From Chlamydiota bacterium (GTDB lineage: Bacteria > Auribacterota > JACPWU01), in the NCBI GenBank assembly GCA_016178055.1, contig JACOUC010000044.1, positions 1 to 64,000 of the forward strand: a DNA stretch of 64,000 nucleotides. Direction: 5' to 3'. Shown piece after piece: positions 35,244 to 43,720 of the stretch (position 1 is its first letter; every line of letters starts with the position of its first letter). A program made the position numbers and the translations under genes. The notes below the pieces were generated by a model. That model was not told the origin of the DNA. It saw only the letters and a program-made list of their open reading frames with translations, and did not search any database.

Positions 35244-35657
35244 CTATGAAATCTTTTGCCTTGAAGTATATCCTTTTTCAAGATCATGCAAAAATTCTAC
35301 TTTTGACTCGCCTGATTTCCAGCAGAGGTTAACAATTTTATCATTGTGAATATAAAAGAAGTCAATAAGGCCCAAATCAGGATCTTTCAACTGGCAACCC
35401 AGTTTATTAATCTCTTCCAAAACACGATTAAATTCTTCAATCAGGAGATTAAGCTCTTCTACATCCTTCTGAACGGAGGCTTGGCTTGAGTCGTAAGTAA
35501 TGGGTTCGGCCGTCCCGCCAACCATGAGAAGGGTATCAATTTGAATTTGCTTTTGAAGAATTTTATTTTTGATTTTGCGAAGTTTCTCGACATAAACTTC
35601 TAATTGGGGAATGAGCTCGCTCGCACCTTCAATACTAAAAAATTTCATGTTGAGCAT
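35244..35657 (-). CDS. DUF2203 family protein
   Basis: The protein has 137 residues. It has FSIEGASELIPQLEVYVEKLRKIKNKI at the N-terminus. The C-terminal signature is LGCQLKDPDLGLIDFFYIHNDKIVNLCWKSGESKVEFLHDLEKGYTSRQ, which matches DUF2203 (G-x-xLKD-x-x-xGLvDF ... v-LCWr-GE ... fwH-l-xGf-xR). The function is unknown. It has a long helical, probably coiled-coil middle. It is transcribed away from the response-regulator gene. Confidence 0.88.
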   Translation of the reverse strand: MLNMKFFSIEGASELIPQLEVYVEKLRKIKNKILQKQIQIDTLLMVGGTAEPITYDSSQASVQKDVEELNLLIEEFNRVLEEINKLGCQLKDPDLGLIDFFYIHNDKIVNLCWKSGESKVEFLHDLEKGYTSRQKIS

Positions 35658-35853
35658 AGGAACACCTCCAGAATAACGAAAAGCGGTTACCGGTCGCCGG
35701 TTGCCAGTAACTTGAATAAAAAAAATTCATAGCAACAACTGTCAAGCGTAGTGAAATGGTATAAAAAAAGCAAAACATTTTATTATGAATTATTATAGAA
35801 TGGCGCAACTGTAAGGTGCATTTAGCAAAAAGGAGTTTATCAATTAAATGTGA
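35658..35853. repeat. Divergent intergenic region with a heptad array (35684-35713)
   Basis: The region between DUF2203 and the response regulator has four 7-bp units (cggttac, cggtcgc, cggttgc, cagtaac), a one-arm copy of the heptad family. The remainder is AT-rich and must hold the two divergent promoters; I cannot place -35/-10 boxes with confidence. An aaggag site is at 35830-35835. Confidence 0.5.
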
Positions 35854-36528
35854 ATTCTCTTAGTTGAAGACGATCCACGTGTAGCTAGTTTTCTGGAAAG
35901 AGGTTTGAAAGAGGAAAATTACACGGTTGATGTTGCCCATGACGGGGAACAAGGCCTCTTTCTTGCCCAAACCGGTGAACATGATTTAATCGTTTTAGAT
36001 CTTCTTCTTCCCAAAAAATTGGGCCTTGATGTTCTTAAAGAACTTCGAACGGATCACGTCACAACCCCTGTCCTCATTCTAACAGCGAAAGATGAACCCA
36101 AAGATAAAGTAATGGGACTTGATGGTGGAGCGGATGATTATTTGACCAAGCCTTTTGAATTTGAGGAGTTTCTTGCCCGCGTCAGGGCCCTGATGAGGCG
36201 ACGGGGTGATTTAATTCCAACCCTTCTTAAAGTGGCTAATCTTGAAATGGATACGCTCCGCCATCGGGTGACCCGCAGCGGAAAAGAAATCATTCTCACC
36301 CAGAGAGAATATGCCCTCTTAGAATTTTTCTTAAGACATGCTGACCAAGTGGTCACAAGAACTCAGCTTTCTGAGCATATCTGGGAGCAAGATTTTGATT
36401 CCCTAACCAATGTGATTGATGTCCATATTGCACGCCTGAGACGAAAAATCGATGATGATTTTTCACCCAAACTTTTAAAAACCATTCGAGGAAGCGGCTA
36501 CAGCCTCCAAGGCCCACAAAAATCATGA
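35854..36528 (+). CDS. OmpR-family response regulator
   Basis: About 224 residues. The receiver starts ILLVEDDPRVASFLERGL, contains the phospho-acceptor in HDLIVLDLLLPKKLGLDVL, and continues with LTAKDEP and DDYLTKPF. The C-terminal winged helix is LTQREYALLEFFLRHADQVVTRTQLSEHIWEQDFDSLTNVIDVHIARLRRKID, of OmpR/CusR type. The start is odd: ATG 35848 is followed at once by TGA and then by the receiver sequence, as if a normal 'MRILLVEDD' had Arg CGA changed to TGA. I start at ATT 35854; TTG 35905 would cut off the acidic pocket. It overlaps the kinase gene by 4 bases. Confidence 0.85.
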   Translation: MLLVEDDPRVASFLERGLKEENYTVDVAHDGEQGLFLAQTGEHDLIVLDLLLPKKLGLDVLKELRTDHVTTPVLILTAKDEPKDKVMGLDGGADDYLTKPFEFEEFLARVRALMRRRGDLIPTLLKVANLEMDTLRHRVTRSGKEIILTQREYALLEFFLRHADQVVTRTQLSEHIWEQDFDSLTNVIDVHIARLRRKIDDDFSPKLLKTIRGSGYSLQGPQKS

Positions 36529-37976
36529 TTCGCTCGATCCGGTTCACGCTCACCCTTTGGTATATCGGTATCATTATTGTGATTCTGTCCCTCTTCAGCT
36601 GGGTTCTTTACGCTCAAGTGTCACTCAACTTATCCAAAGATGTTGATGAAATTTTGGCTTCTCAAGCAGACGGAGTCGCGGATGCAATCTTTGCATTTTG
36701 GGAAGCAGAAAAAGAGACGAAAGTCATTAAGGAAGGCATCGAAGGTGAAATTGAGCATGGGCGACTTCCCCAATTAATTGCGCGTTGGGCTGGAGAAACA
36801 CGAGAGCTTGACACAGGTAAACCCATAAGACTGATTACCCGAGAAGGCCAAATTTTATCTTCCTCTGCAAGTCTTTCTAAATTTGATATCCCCCTTTCTC
36901 CAGCTGCACTGAGAGAAGCAAAAGAAGGACGACGGGTCTATCAAACTTTTGATCTTGAAGAACATCGAGTGAGATGGATCACACAACCCATTATGGAGAA
37001 TGAACAAGTTCTTTATTTTATTCAAGTTGGCTCGTCTCTTCAGCAAATTGATCGTTCCCTTAATCGTTTAAAATTATGGCTGATGGGACTCATCCCCTTA
37101 ACCATTTTGATGACCTCTCTGGGCGGATGGTTTTTGGCTTCGATAGCCCTTAAACCCATCGGGCGAATGATTTCTCAAGTTCGCCAAATTGGTGTAGAAA
37201 ATTTAAGCAAAAGAATCGAGGTCCCGAACACTCACGATGAGCTTGAGCAAATGTCTGAAACCTTTAATGAAATGCTCTTAAGAATCGAACGTGGATTTAA
37301 TCGATTAAGACAATTTAGTGCAGCGGCCTCTCATGAATTACGTACACCCTTAACCGTGATGAAAGGTGAATTAGAACTCGCCCTCAGAAAACCTCGAGAT
37401 TCCAATGAATACAACCGCGTTCTACACGTTCAACTCGACATGCTCAACGAAATGGTCCGAATTGTAGAAGAACTTCTTACCCTCGCCCGAAGTGAGGCAG
37501 GCGTTGGAACTGTTGAATGGAGCTTGATCGAATTAGGACAATTGATCAAAAAAGTTTATCCATCTTGGGAAAAAATAGCGAATGGAAAAACGATCAAGCT
37601 TAAAATGATCCATCCTCAACCTATTTGGATTCATGGAGAAAAGCGACTTTTAGAAAGACTTCTTTCTAATTTGATTGATAATGCCATCAAACATACCCCA
37701 ATCAATGGATCGATCACCCTTCAAGCTTACCTTCAAAACGACGAGGCGTGTCTTCAGGTCAAAGATACAGGACCAGGAATTGCCAACGAAGAACTTTCCA
37801 ATGTCTTTAACCAATTTTTTAGTCGACATGCATCGGGAAATGATCCTTATCCCAAAGGCTTTGGTTTAGGATTATGTCGATGGATTGCAGAGGTCCATCA
37901 AGGGCGAATTGAAGTCCAAAGTAAGCATAACGAAGGATGCTGTTTTTCTGTGTGGCTCCCACTCGCAAAAAAATAA
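36525..37976 (+). CDS. Sensor histidine kinase with HAMP domain
   Basis: The protein has 483 residues. Membrane helices are at about 8-30 and 182-206, with a periplasmic part of 150 residues between. The HAMP segment is ALKPIGRMISQVRQIGVENLSKRIEVPNTHDELEQM. HisKA is FSAAASHELRTPLTVMKGELELAL with phospho-His. ATPase boxes are NLIDNAIKHTP, KDTGPGIANEEL and GFGLGLCRWIAEVHQG. The architecture is that of CusS/PhoR-like kinases. It starts on the last bases of the response-regulator gene (ATGA overlap), so the two form a standard pair; the signal is not evident. Confidence 0.92.
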   Translation: MIRSIRFTLTLWYIGIIIVILSLFSWVLYAQVSLNLSKDVDEILASQADGVADAIFAFWEAEKETKVIKEGIEGEIEHGRLPQLIARWAGETRELDTGKPIRLITREGQILSSSASLSKFDIPLSPAALREAKEGRRVYQTFDLEEHRVRWITQPIMENEQVLYFIQVGSSLQQIDRSLNRLKLWLMGLIPLTILMTSLGGWFLASIALKPIGRMISQVRQIGVENLSKRIEVPNTHDELEQMSETFNEMLLRIERGFNRLRQFSAAASHELRTPLTVMKGELELALRKPRDSNEYNRVLHVQLDMLNEMVRIVEELLTLARSEAGVGTVEWSLIELGQLIKKVYPSWEKIANGKTIKLKMIHPQPIWIHGEKRLLERLLSNLIDNAIKHTPINGSITLQAYLQNDEACLQVKDTGPGIANEELSNVFNQFFSRHASGNDPYPKGFGLGLCRWIAEVHQGRIEVQSKHNEGCCFSVWLPLAKK

Positions 37977-37986
37977 ACCACCTATC

Positions 37987-38059
37987 TAACTCCCCCATCC
38001 CCTCTTACCTTAAGAGGGGAGCCCTCCCCTTTAGTTTAAAGGGGAGCTGGAGGGGTTAT
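37987..38059. repeat. Two tandem cccctctt/aagagggg hairpins downstream of the two-component genes
   Basis: Two successive hairpins, cccctcttaccttaagaggg and cccctttagtttaaagggg, stand just after the kinase stop. They are the intergenic members of the family that is also found inside the giant genes. They could serve as terminators, though no strong T-run follows. The rest of the gap to 38224 has AT-rich promoter-like sequence and an AAGGAG site before 38225. Confidence 0.6.
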
Positions 38060-38224
38060 AACCGTAAGAAGCAACATTAAAAATTTGTAATCTTAAATTC
38101 ATTTTCCTGTCATCTTTCTTTGATACACTTTTTTCATAAGCCTGAGTGATGATTTTCAACTCCTTGTAGCTCTGTCAGCTACCAGAGAAAAATTCACAAA
38201 AGGTTTTAAAAAGGAGAACTAAAT

Positions 38225-38575
38225 ATGAAGAAAGCACTTATTGTTACGATGAGTCTTATGGTTTGTGCCGCAGGTTTTGCCTTGGATACCACAACTGATT
38301 CTAGCACAAAAAAAGCCCCTCCATCATTAACCTCACTGAAACTTCCTAAGGTTGTAACGACGGAAGGAATGATCAAGTCTTTGGACACCGCAGCATCAAA
38401 GCTTGTTTTGGATGTCAATGGTACGGATGTCAATGTGTCCTACAAGATGGCAACCGTATGGGCCAGTGGTAAAAAGGGCAAGCATGAAGATTTGAAAGAA
38501 GGCCAGAAAGTTAAGATCCGTCACGTAGCAAAGGGGGATATGCAGGAAGCCAGATCTATCGAGATCAAGGCCTAA
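38225..38575 (+). CDS. Small exported protein, OB-fold-like
   Basis: The protein has 116 residues. A clear signal peptide, MKKALIVTMSLMVCAAGFAL, precedes a mature part of about 95 residues. VVTTEGMIKSLDTAASKLVLDVNGTDVNVSYKMATVW and DLKEGQKVKIRHVAKGDMQEARSIEIKA follow the strand order of small periplasmic OB-fold proteins of the DUF5666 kind ('G-i-sid-....-v-g-...v....d.....dlk-Gq-V-v....-g...A..I'). It has its own upstream gap and a downstream hairpin, so probably a single-gene transcript. The function is unknown. Confidence 0.8.
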   Translation: MKKALIVTMSLMVCAAGFALDTTTDSSTKKAPPSLTSLKLPKVVTTEGMIKSLDTAASKLVLDVNGTDVNVSYKMATVWASGKKGKHEDLKEGQKVKIRHVAKGDMQEARSIEIKA

Positions 38576-38605
38576 ATTTTCCTCAAGCGATTCATCAGTA
38601 TTTTT

Positions 38606-38640
38606 ACAAAGCCGTGGTAAAAACCACGGCTTTGTAATTT
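38606..38640 (+). terminator. Probable intrinsic terminator after the small exported protein
   Basis: A perfect 13-bp stem, acaaagccgtggt with complement accacggctttgt, has a four-A loop and is followed by aattt. The U-run is weak, so it may also act as a 3' stabiliser. It separates this gene from the nuo operon. Confidence 0.6.
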
Positions 38641-38728
38641 ACAGAGGAGAAAACAAAATAACGATTGACGGAAGCCTCTAATTTTCTTAATTTATTGCGA
38701 ACAAAATCTGGGATTAAGGAGTATTTTT

Positions 38729-39085
38729 ATGGGTCTTCATGCCTATATTTTTATTTTTCTTTTGGTTGGAGTGCTTTTTGGACTGGCCTTTACCAATATC
38801 CCCCTCATCCTAAGTCCACGCAGCCGGGGCAAAAAAAGAGTTACGACCTATGAAAGCGGTGAGGACACCATCGGAAGCGCCTGGGTTCAGTTTGATATTA
38901 TTTACTATCTTTTTGCTCTGATCTTTATCGCGTTCGATGTCGAAGTGGTTTATTTGTTTCCGGTCCTTCTCTCTTATGGAATCGAGCCGTCTCTTGCAGA
39001 TTTCGGAAAAATACTTGTCTTTATCGGTATATTAGCTCTGGCGCTTCTCTACGCATGGCGTAAAGGAATTTTCTCATGGAAATAA
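38729..39085 (+). CDS. nuoA: NADH-quinone oxidoreductase subunit A
   Basis: The protein has 118 residues with three membrane helices. The family signature [39 protein letters not shown] is present. It starts at ATG 38729 after AAGGAG at 38715-38720. It opens the ten-gene complex I operon. Its stop overlaps nuoB by 10 bases. Confidence 0.95.
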   Translation: MGLHAYIFIFLLVGVLFGLAFTNIPLILSPRSRGKKRVTTYESGEDTIGSAWVQFDIIYYLFALIFIAFDVEVVYLFPVLLSYGIEPSLADFGKILVFIGILALALLYAWRKGIFSWK

Positions 39086-39585
39086 TCGATACTCAAAAAA
39101 TAACCCCCGATGACATACAGGTTTCAGAGGGAATTGGCCTTTTTAAATTGGACGTCCTTTTAGATAAGGCTCGATCCAATTCTCTTTGGCCCTTAACCTT
39201 TGGGCTCACCTGTTGTGCGATTGAAATGATGGCCGTTGGAAGCGCTCGCTATGATTTGGACCGCTTTGGATATGGGGTTTTTAGGCCTTCCCCTCGCCAG
39301 GCCGATGTCATGATTGTTTCAGGAACCATTTCAAGAAAAATGGCTCCCCGAATTAAAACACTCTATGACCAGATGCCTGCCCCCAAATATGTGATTGCCA
39401 TGGGAGGATGCGCCATTGCTGGAGGTCCTTTCAAATATCCAGGTCAGTACGCGATTCTTGAAGGAATTGATAAAATTATTCCGGTTGATGTTTATATTCC
39501 AGGGTGTCCTCCTCGACCTGAAGCCCTCATCAGCGCTATTCTCAAACTTCAAGAAAAAATCACAGCACCGAAAATAAAGGTATAA
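39076..39585 (+). CDS. nuoB: NADH-quinone oxidoreductase subunit B
   Basis: The protein has 169 residues. It carries the N2 4Fe-4S cluster: [12 protein letters not shown] (adjacent cysteines), [11 protein letters not shown] and [10 protein letters not shown]. It includes [28 protein letters not shown], the family hallmark. It sits at the junction of the peripheral and membrane arms, next to NuoD and the quinone site. Confidence 0.96.
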   Translation: MEIIDTQKITPDDIQVSEGIGLFKLDVLLDKARSNSLWPLTFGLTCCAIEMMAVGSARYDLDRFGYGVFRPSPRQADVMIVSGTISRKMAPRIKTLYDQMPAPKYVIAMGGCAIAGGPFKYPGQYAILEGIDKIIPVDVYIPGCPPRPEALISAILKLQEKITAPKIKV

Positions 39586-39598
39586 GAGGATCCCGTAC

Positions 39599-41227
39599 AT
39601 GACCGAAGTAAACACTCAAAGAAATCAATTGTTTCAGGGAATTCCTGTCGAATCTTCGGTCGAGCATACTTATGCCAAAACGGGTTTTAATCTTGAAATC
39701 ATCGTCCCAAAATCCAATTTACGTGATTTAGCCAAGCGATTTCGCGACCAAAAATATTTTATTGAAGTCTTGAGCATTGTGGATTATCCCGATCGTTTTG
39801 AGGCCTGTTATCAATTTAACCGATGGGAAAAACTCGATCGGATTTTAGTGAAAGTCCGTACTGAAAAATCCAATCCGCATTTTCCAACCATTTCTGATAT
39901 TTATCAGGGGGCCAACTGGTATGAACGAGAAGGCTATGACCTTTTTGGCGTGATTTTCGACAACCATCCAAATCTGACCCGGCTCCTTCTCCCCGAAAAT
40001 GCGACGATTCATCCGATGAGAAAAGATTTTAAACCTGAAGAACAACCTACCGACGTCGAAGATGTTCTAAAGCTTATGGAATACGAGGATCGTGCTTATG
40101 AACGTGTAAGTTCGGATCTTAAAAATAAATATCAGAAAGATTATTTTATTAACATGGGACCTCAACACCCCAGCACACACGGCGTTTTGAGACTCCTTCT
40201 TCATTTGGATGGAGAACGTGTTTTGGATGTTCTTCCGATTATTGGATATTCTCATCGCGACCATGAAAAAATGGCCGAGAAAAAGAATTATCTTCAATTT
40301 ACCCCTAATATGGGCCGAATGGATTATGTGGGGGCGATGAGTTTTAATTTTGGCTACATCGGCCTGATTGAAAAAGCCATGGGAATCATCCCTTCTCAGC
40401 GTTCTGAATACATTCGTGTTCTTTCAACGGAACTGAATCGAATTGCCAGTCATCTTCTTTGGCTGGGAACGTATCTTCTCGATTTGGGAGCCTTTACACC
40501 CTTTTTCTATTGCTTTGATGACCGTGAAGATATTTTGGACATGCTGGAACTTCTCACCGGGGAACGTCTCACTTATAATTTCTTCCGATTTGGCGGAGTG
40601 GCTTTTGACATTCCCGAAGAATTCAAAAATCGATTGAAGGCCTTTATTCCAAAAATGAGAATACGACTTAAGGATTACAAAATTCTGATCGAAAAAAATA
40701 TTATTTTTGAAAAGCGAACTAAAGAGATTGGAGTCGTGACAAAGGAAAATGCCATTTCTTACGGCATTACAGGGCCCTCTCTACGGGCCTGTGGCATTCC
40801 CTACGATCTTCGTAAATGTGAGCCCTATTCGATTTATCCGGAACTTAATTTTGAAATTCCTGTTTTTTCAGGATGTGATACTTTTGCAAGATATCAGGTT
40901 AGAATGGCAGAAATTGAGCAAAGTCTCAGAATCGCAGAGCAAACTTTTGAAAAGATGCCCGAAGGACAAATTAAGGGAGATAAGGCGCCAAAAACCTCTC
41001 CCAGAGTTCCTAAGGGGGAAACTTACTTTGCAGTGGAATCAGCACGAGGGAGTTATGGAGAGTATTTGGTAAGCGACGGAGGGGCTAATCCTTACCGGCT
41101 CAAGCAGCGAACTCCCTCCTATGCAAATTTAAGTGCACTGGGAACCCTTCTCCACGGCCATCTTGTTGCAGATGTTGTGACTGTTTTGGGAAGCATTGAT
41201 GTAGTTATACCAGAAATTGATCGGTAG
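39599..41227 (+). CDS. nuoCD: Fused NADH-quinone oxidoreductase subunits C and D
   Basis: The protein has 542 residues. Residues about 20-165 are NuoC (WYEREGYDLFGVIFDNHPNLTRLLLPE). From about 175 it is NuoD, with INMGPQHPSTHGVLRLLLHLDGE (quinone-site His), HRDHEKMAEKKNYLQFTPNMGRMDYVGAMSFN and the hydrogenase-like C-terminus ARGSYGEYLVSDGGANPYRLKQRTPSYANLSAL. C and D are fused as in several Gram-negative groups. The gene starts 13 bases after nuoB. Confidence 0.95.
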   Translation: MTEVNTQRNQLFQGIPVESSVEHTYAKTGFNLEIIVPKSNLRDLAKRFRDQKYFIEVLSIVDYPDRFEACYQFNRWEKLDRILVKVRTEKSNPHFPTISDIYQGANWYEREGYDLFGVIFDNHPNLTRLLLPENATIHPMRKDFKPEEQPTDVEDVLKLMEYEDRAYERVSSDLKNKYQKDYFINMGPQHPSTHGVLRLLLHLDGERVLDVLPIIGYSHRDHEKMAEKKNYLQFTPNMGRMDYVGAMSFNFGYIGLIEKAMGIIPSQRSEYIRVLSTELNRIASHLLWLGTYLLDLGAFTPFFYCFDDREDILDMLELLTGERLTYNFFRFGGVAFDIPEEFKNRLKAFIPKMRIRLKDYKILIEKNIIFEKRTKEIGVVTKENAISYGITGPSLRACGIPYDLRKCEPYSIYPELNFEIPVFSGCDTFARYQVRMAEIEQSLRIAEQTFEKMPEGQIKGDKAPKTSPRVPKGETYFAVESARGSYGEYLVSDGGANPYRLKQRTPSYANLSALGTLLHGHLVADVVTVLGSIDVVIPEIDR

Positions 41228-41235
41228 TCACTACA

Positions 41236-41317
41236 GTTCAAAGTTTAAAGTTTAAAGATTCTGCATGCTGGTGTTTTTTCCTTGAACTTTAAACTTTAAA
41301 CTTTGAACTTTAAACTG
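41236..41317. repeat. Heptad hairpin element between nuoCD and nuoH
   Basis: The left arm gttcaaagtttaaagtttaa (41236-41257) and right arm (41283-41317) have complementary units aactttaaactttaaacttt, with a 25-base spacer. It lies in the operon and ends five bases before nuoH, so its hairpin may cover the ribosome-binding site. Confidence 0.75.
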
Positions 41318-41319
41318 TT

Positions 41320-42285
41320 TTGATGAACTGTCTTATGGGACTTATGCGAATTGGAATCAGTCTTTTCAGTGTAATCAATTTCGTTCTGATCAACGCCCTC
41401 ATTTTAGTCTGGTTAGAGCGTAAAATCAGCGCCCGTATTCAATTACGTTATGGCCCCCTTTACGTAGGATGGCACGGACTTTTACAAACCTTTGCTGACG
41501 CAATTAAACTCTTAGGCAAAGAATTGATCATGCCTCAAAATTGCGACAAAGTCCTTTACTTCATAGCTCCCATAATTGTTTTCGCACCCATTTTTGGAAC
41601 TTTTCTTGTCATTCCTTTCTCTCAAAACCTTCAAATTGCCGATTTAAATGTCGGAGTTTTACTCATTTTTGCCTTCTCGGGTCTCTCTTTTATCGGCATC
41701 TTTATGGCCGGTTGGGCCTCCAACAATAAATACAGTCTCCTGGGAGGAATGAGATCCGTTGCTCAAAATATCTCTTATGAAATTCCCCTTCTTCTTTCAA
41801 CTCTGGGAGTGATCATGGTTGCAAAATCCTTCAAACTCTCTGATATCGTCACAGCCCAAAATCACATTCCCTTTGTTTTTCTTCAACCTCTAGGATTTAT
41901 GATTTATTTTATTGCTTCGCTAGCTGAATCAAACCGGACCCCATTTGATATACCAGAGGCGGAATCAGAATTGGTGGCCGGTTTTCACACAGAATATTCA
42001 GGACTCAAATTTGGAATCTTTTTCATTTCTGAATACACTTATGTTTTTATTAATTCATGCGTTGCAACGGCTCTCTTTCTGGGCGGCTGGCACGGTCCTT
42101 TTTTCGCAGGATGGATTTGGTTTTTGATCAAGGTCTATTTTCTCGTTTTTGTAATTATGTGGGTCCGATGGACTTTTCCAAGATTAAGAAGCGATCAATT
42201 GATCAATTTTGGCTGGAAGGTCTTGATTCCCTTGGCTCTTTTTAATATTATTTCGACCGCCATAGCACTCAATTTTTTTAGATGA
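41320..42285 (+). CDS. nuoH: NADH-quinone oxidoreductase subunit H
   Basis: The protein has 321 residues with eight membrane helices. The signature LVWLERKISARIQLRYGPLYVGWHGLLQTFADAIKLLGKE and the quinone-site loop AESNRTPFDIPEAESELVAGFHTEYSGLKFG are complete. A start a few codons inside (ATG at 41341) is possible. NuoH forms the entry of the quinone tunnel. Confidence 0.95.
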   Translation: MMNCLMGLMRIGISLFSVINFVLINALILVWLERKISARIQLRYGPLYVGWHGLLQTFADAIKLLGKELIMPQNCDKVLYFIAPIIVFAPIFGTFLVIPFSQNLQIADLNVGVLLIFAFSGLSFIGIFMAGWASNNKYSLLGGMRSVAQNISYEIPLLLSTLGVIMVAKSFKLSDIVTAQNHIPFVFLQPLGFMIYFIASLAESNRTPFDIPEAESELVAGFHTEYSGLKFGIFFISEYTYVFINSCVATALFLGGWHGPFFAGWIWFLIKVYFLVFVIMWVRWTFPRLRSDQLINFGWKVLIPLALFNIISTAIALNFFR

Positions 42286-42293
42286 TGAGGACT

Positions 42294-42408
42294 CTGAAAA
42301 AGGCCCATCTGACAACGTTTCCCGCTGCGCTCCTTTGTGCGGCGTACGATAAAAAAGTACGCCTCCGCAGTCGCTTGCGGGCGCTCTTAGCTCTGGGACC
42401 TTTTTGAG
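42294..42408. repeat. 115-bp dispersed element, copy 1 (between nuoH and nuoI)
   Basis: This is base-for-base the same as 45571-45685. Ends are imperfect inverted repeats (ctgaaaaaggccca and tgggacctttttgag). The inside has ggcgtac-gataaaaaa-gtacgcc, a perfect 7-bp stem, and further complementary stretches cccgctgcg/cttgcggg. It has no coding capacity. It looks like a MITE or REP-type element. It fills most of the 158-base gap before nuoI. Confidence 0.88.
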
Positions 42409-42443
42409 AATCCTCTAAAAACTGTAACTGAAAGAAACACTAA

Positions 42444-42908
42444 ATGTCCTATATTTCAAATGTTCTATCCGGATTTTATAGTCTCCTTTCGGGGATGCGC
42501 GTAACACTCAAGTACATGCTGCGCCGTCCTGTGACCGAAGTCTATCCAAAGAAAAAAAAAGAGATGTTTCCTCGTTTTAAGGGGCCAACTTCTTTCGTGG
42601 TGGATGAAAAAACGAAAGACCATCGCTGTATCGCTTGTGACTTATGCGCTAAAATTTGCCCCTCCCTTTGTATCCAGATCGACAAAGAAAGAGGGGACGA
42701 CAAAAAATTTCACTTGGTAAATTATAAAGTTGATTATACGCTCTGTAGCCTTTGTAGTCTTTGTATAGAAGTTTGTCCAACGGACGCTCTCACTCATGCA
42801 AAAGATTACGAACTGCCTGCTTTTTCACAAAGCGAGTTGATCATGGATTTTTTAAAACCTTTTAGAGAAAAACAGAAGGCAAACGAAGCACCCAAGCAAA
42901 ATTTATGA
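42444..42908 (+). CDS. nuoI: NADH-quinone oxidoreductase subunit I
   Basis: The protein has 154 residues. Two 4Fe-4S motifs are present: CIACDLCAKICPSLCIQI and CSLCSLCIEVCPTDALT (clusters N6a/N6b). An amphipathic N-terminus follows the membrane arm. It overlaps nuoJ by 4 bases. Confidence 0.95.
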   Translation: MSYISNVLSGFYSLLSGMRVTLKYMLRRPVTEVYPKKKKEMFPRFKGPTSFVVDEKTKDHRCIACDLCAKICPSLCIQIDKERGDDKKFHLVNYKVDYTLCSLCSLCIEVCPTDALTHAKDYELPAFSQSELIMDFLKPFREKQKANEAPKQNL

Positions 42909-43411
42909 AAGACATCGCATTCATCAGTTTATCAATGATGACCCTTGCCTCTGCCATCATGGCCGTGTCCTTTAAAAAAGTTTTATACAATGCTTTTTCA
43001 CTGATGCTATGTCTGGCAGGAATTGCCGGGATCTTCCTTTTTCTTTCAAGTGAATTTTTGGCGGTGATGGAGATTATTGTATATGTGGGAGCCATTGCCA
43101 TCGCAATCATTTTTGCGATTATGTTTTCTCCTCCCCATTTTATGACCCAGCCCGACCGAAAATTGATCAAAACGCTTCGTTCTATCGTTGTAGGTTTATT
43201 CTTCTTTCTTGCACTTTATAAAGCAACAACATTGACCCCCCCCTGGATTGAATTTGAATCCATGTCTCAAAATGGAGATTATTCCATTGAACATTTAGGT
43301 AAAATTCTCCTGGGAGTTTACACCCTCCCTTTTGAAGTGATTGGCATCATCCTTTTCATTGCCATTTTAGGGGCTCTTATCATGGCTAAAAAGCGAGGTT
43401 CAAATGAGTGA
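42905..43411 (+). CDS. nuoJ: NADH-quinone oxidoreductase subunit J
   Basis: The protein has 168 residues with five membrane helices. YNAFSLMLCLAGIAGIFLFLSSEFLAVMEIIVYVGAIAIAIIFAIM is the conserved helix 2-3 stretch of the family. It overlaps nuoK by 8 bases. Confidence 0.93.
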   Translation: MKDIAFISLSMMTLASAIMAVSFKKVLYNAFSLMLCLAGIAGIFLFLSSEFLAVMEIIVYVGAIAIAIIFAIMFSPPHFMTQPDRKLIKTLRSIVVGLFFFLALYKATTLTPPWIEFESMSQNGDYSIEHLGKILLGVYTLPFEVIGIILFIAILGALIMAKKRGSNE

Positions 43412-43715
43412 TCATCTTCAAAGCTATCTCATTCTTTCAGCACTCTTAGCCGCCATCGGAGTCTACGGCTTCTTAGAACGGCGAAATTTGATTGGAATTT
43501 TAATTTCGATTGAACTTATTTTAAATGCAGCAAGCATCAACTTTCTTGCCTTTAATAAATTTGTTGCGCCTGATAAGGGCATCGGCCAGGTTGTTGTAAT
43601 TTTGATTATTGGCCTTGCAGCAGCAGAAGTGACCTTGGCTTTAAGCATCATTCTCGTTCTTTATCGCGGGATGACTTCAATCAATATAGAACAGGCAAAT
43701 AATCTTAAAGGCTAA
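43404..43715 (+). CDS. nuoK: NADH-quinone oxidoreductase subunit K
   Basis: The protein has 103 residues with three membrane helices. It has RRNLIGILISIELILNAASINFLAF with the conserved helix-2 Glu, and IIGLAAAEVTLALSIILVLYR with the second Glu of the proton path. It is followed by nuoL after 5 bases. Confidence 0.95.
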   Translation: MSDHLQSYLILSALLAAIGVYGFLERRNLIGILISIELILNAASINFLAFNKFVAPDKGIGQVVVILIIGLAAAEVTLALSIILVLYRGMTSINIEQANNLKG

Positions 43716-43720
43716 AACAA

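Noticed and set aside
35135-35332. 65-codon plus-strand ORF starting MNKSSKKIIIILFFQIYTALG
   Set aside because: It overlaps the DUF2203 gene end, has no ribosome-binding site, and its hydrophobic start comes from an AT-rich promoter region.
38606-38640. Hairpin as a riboswitch for nuoA
   Set aside because: It is a simple 13-bp perfect stem with a 4-base loop directly after a gene; a terminator or 3' stabiliser explains it.
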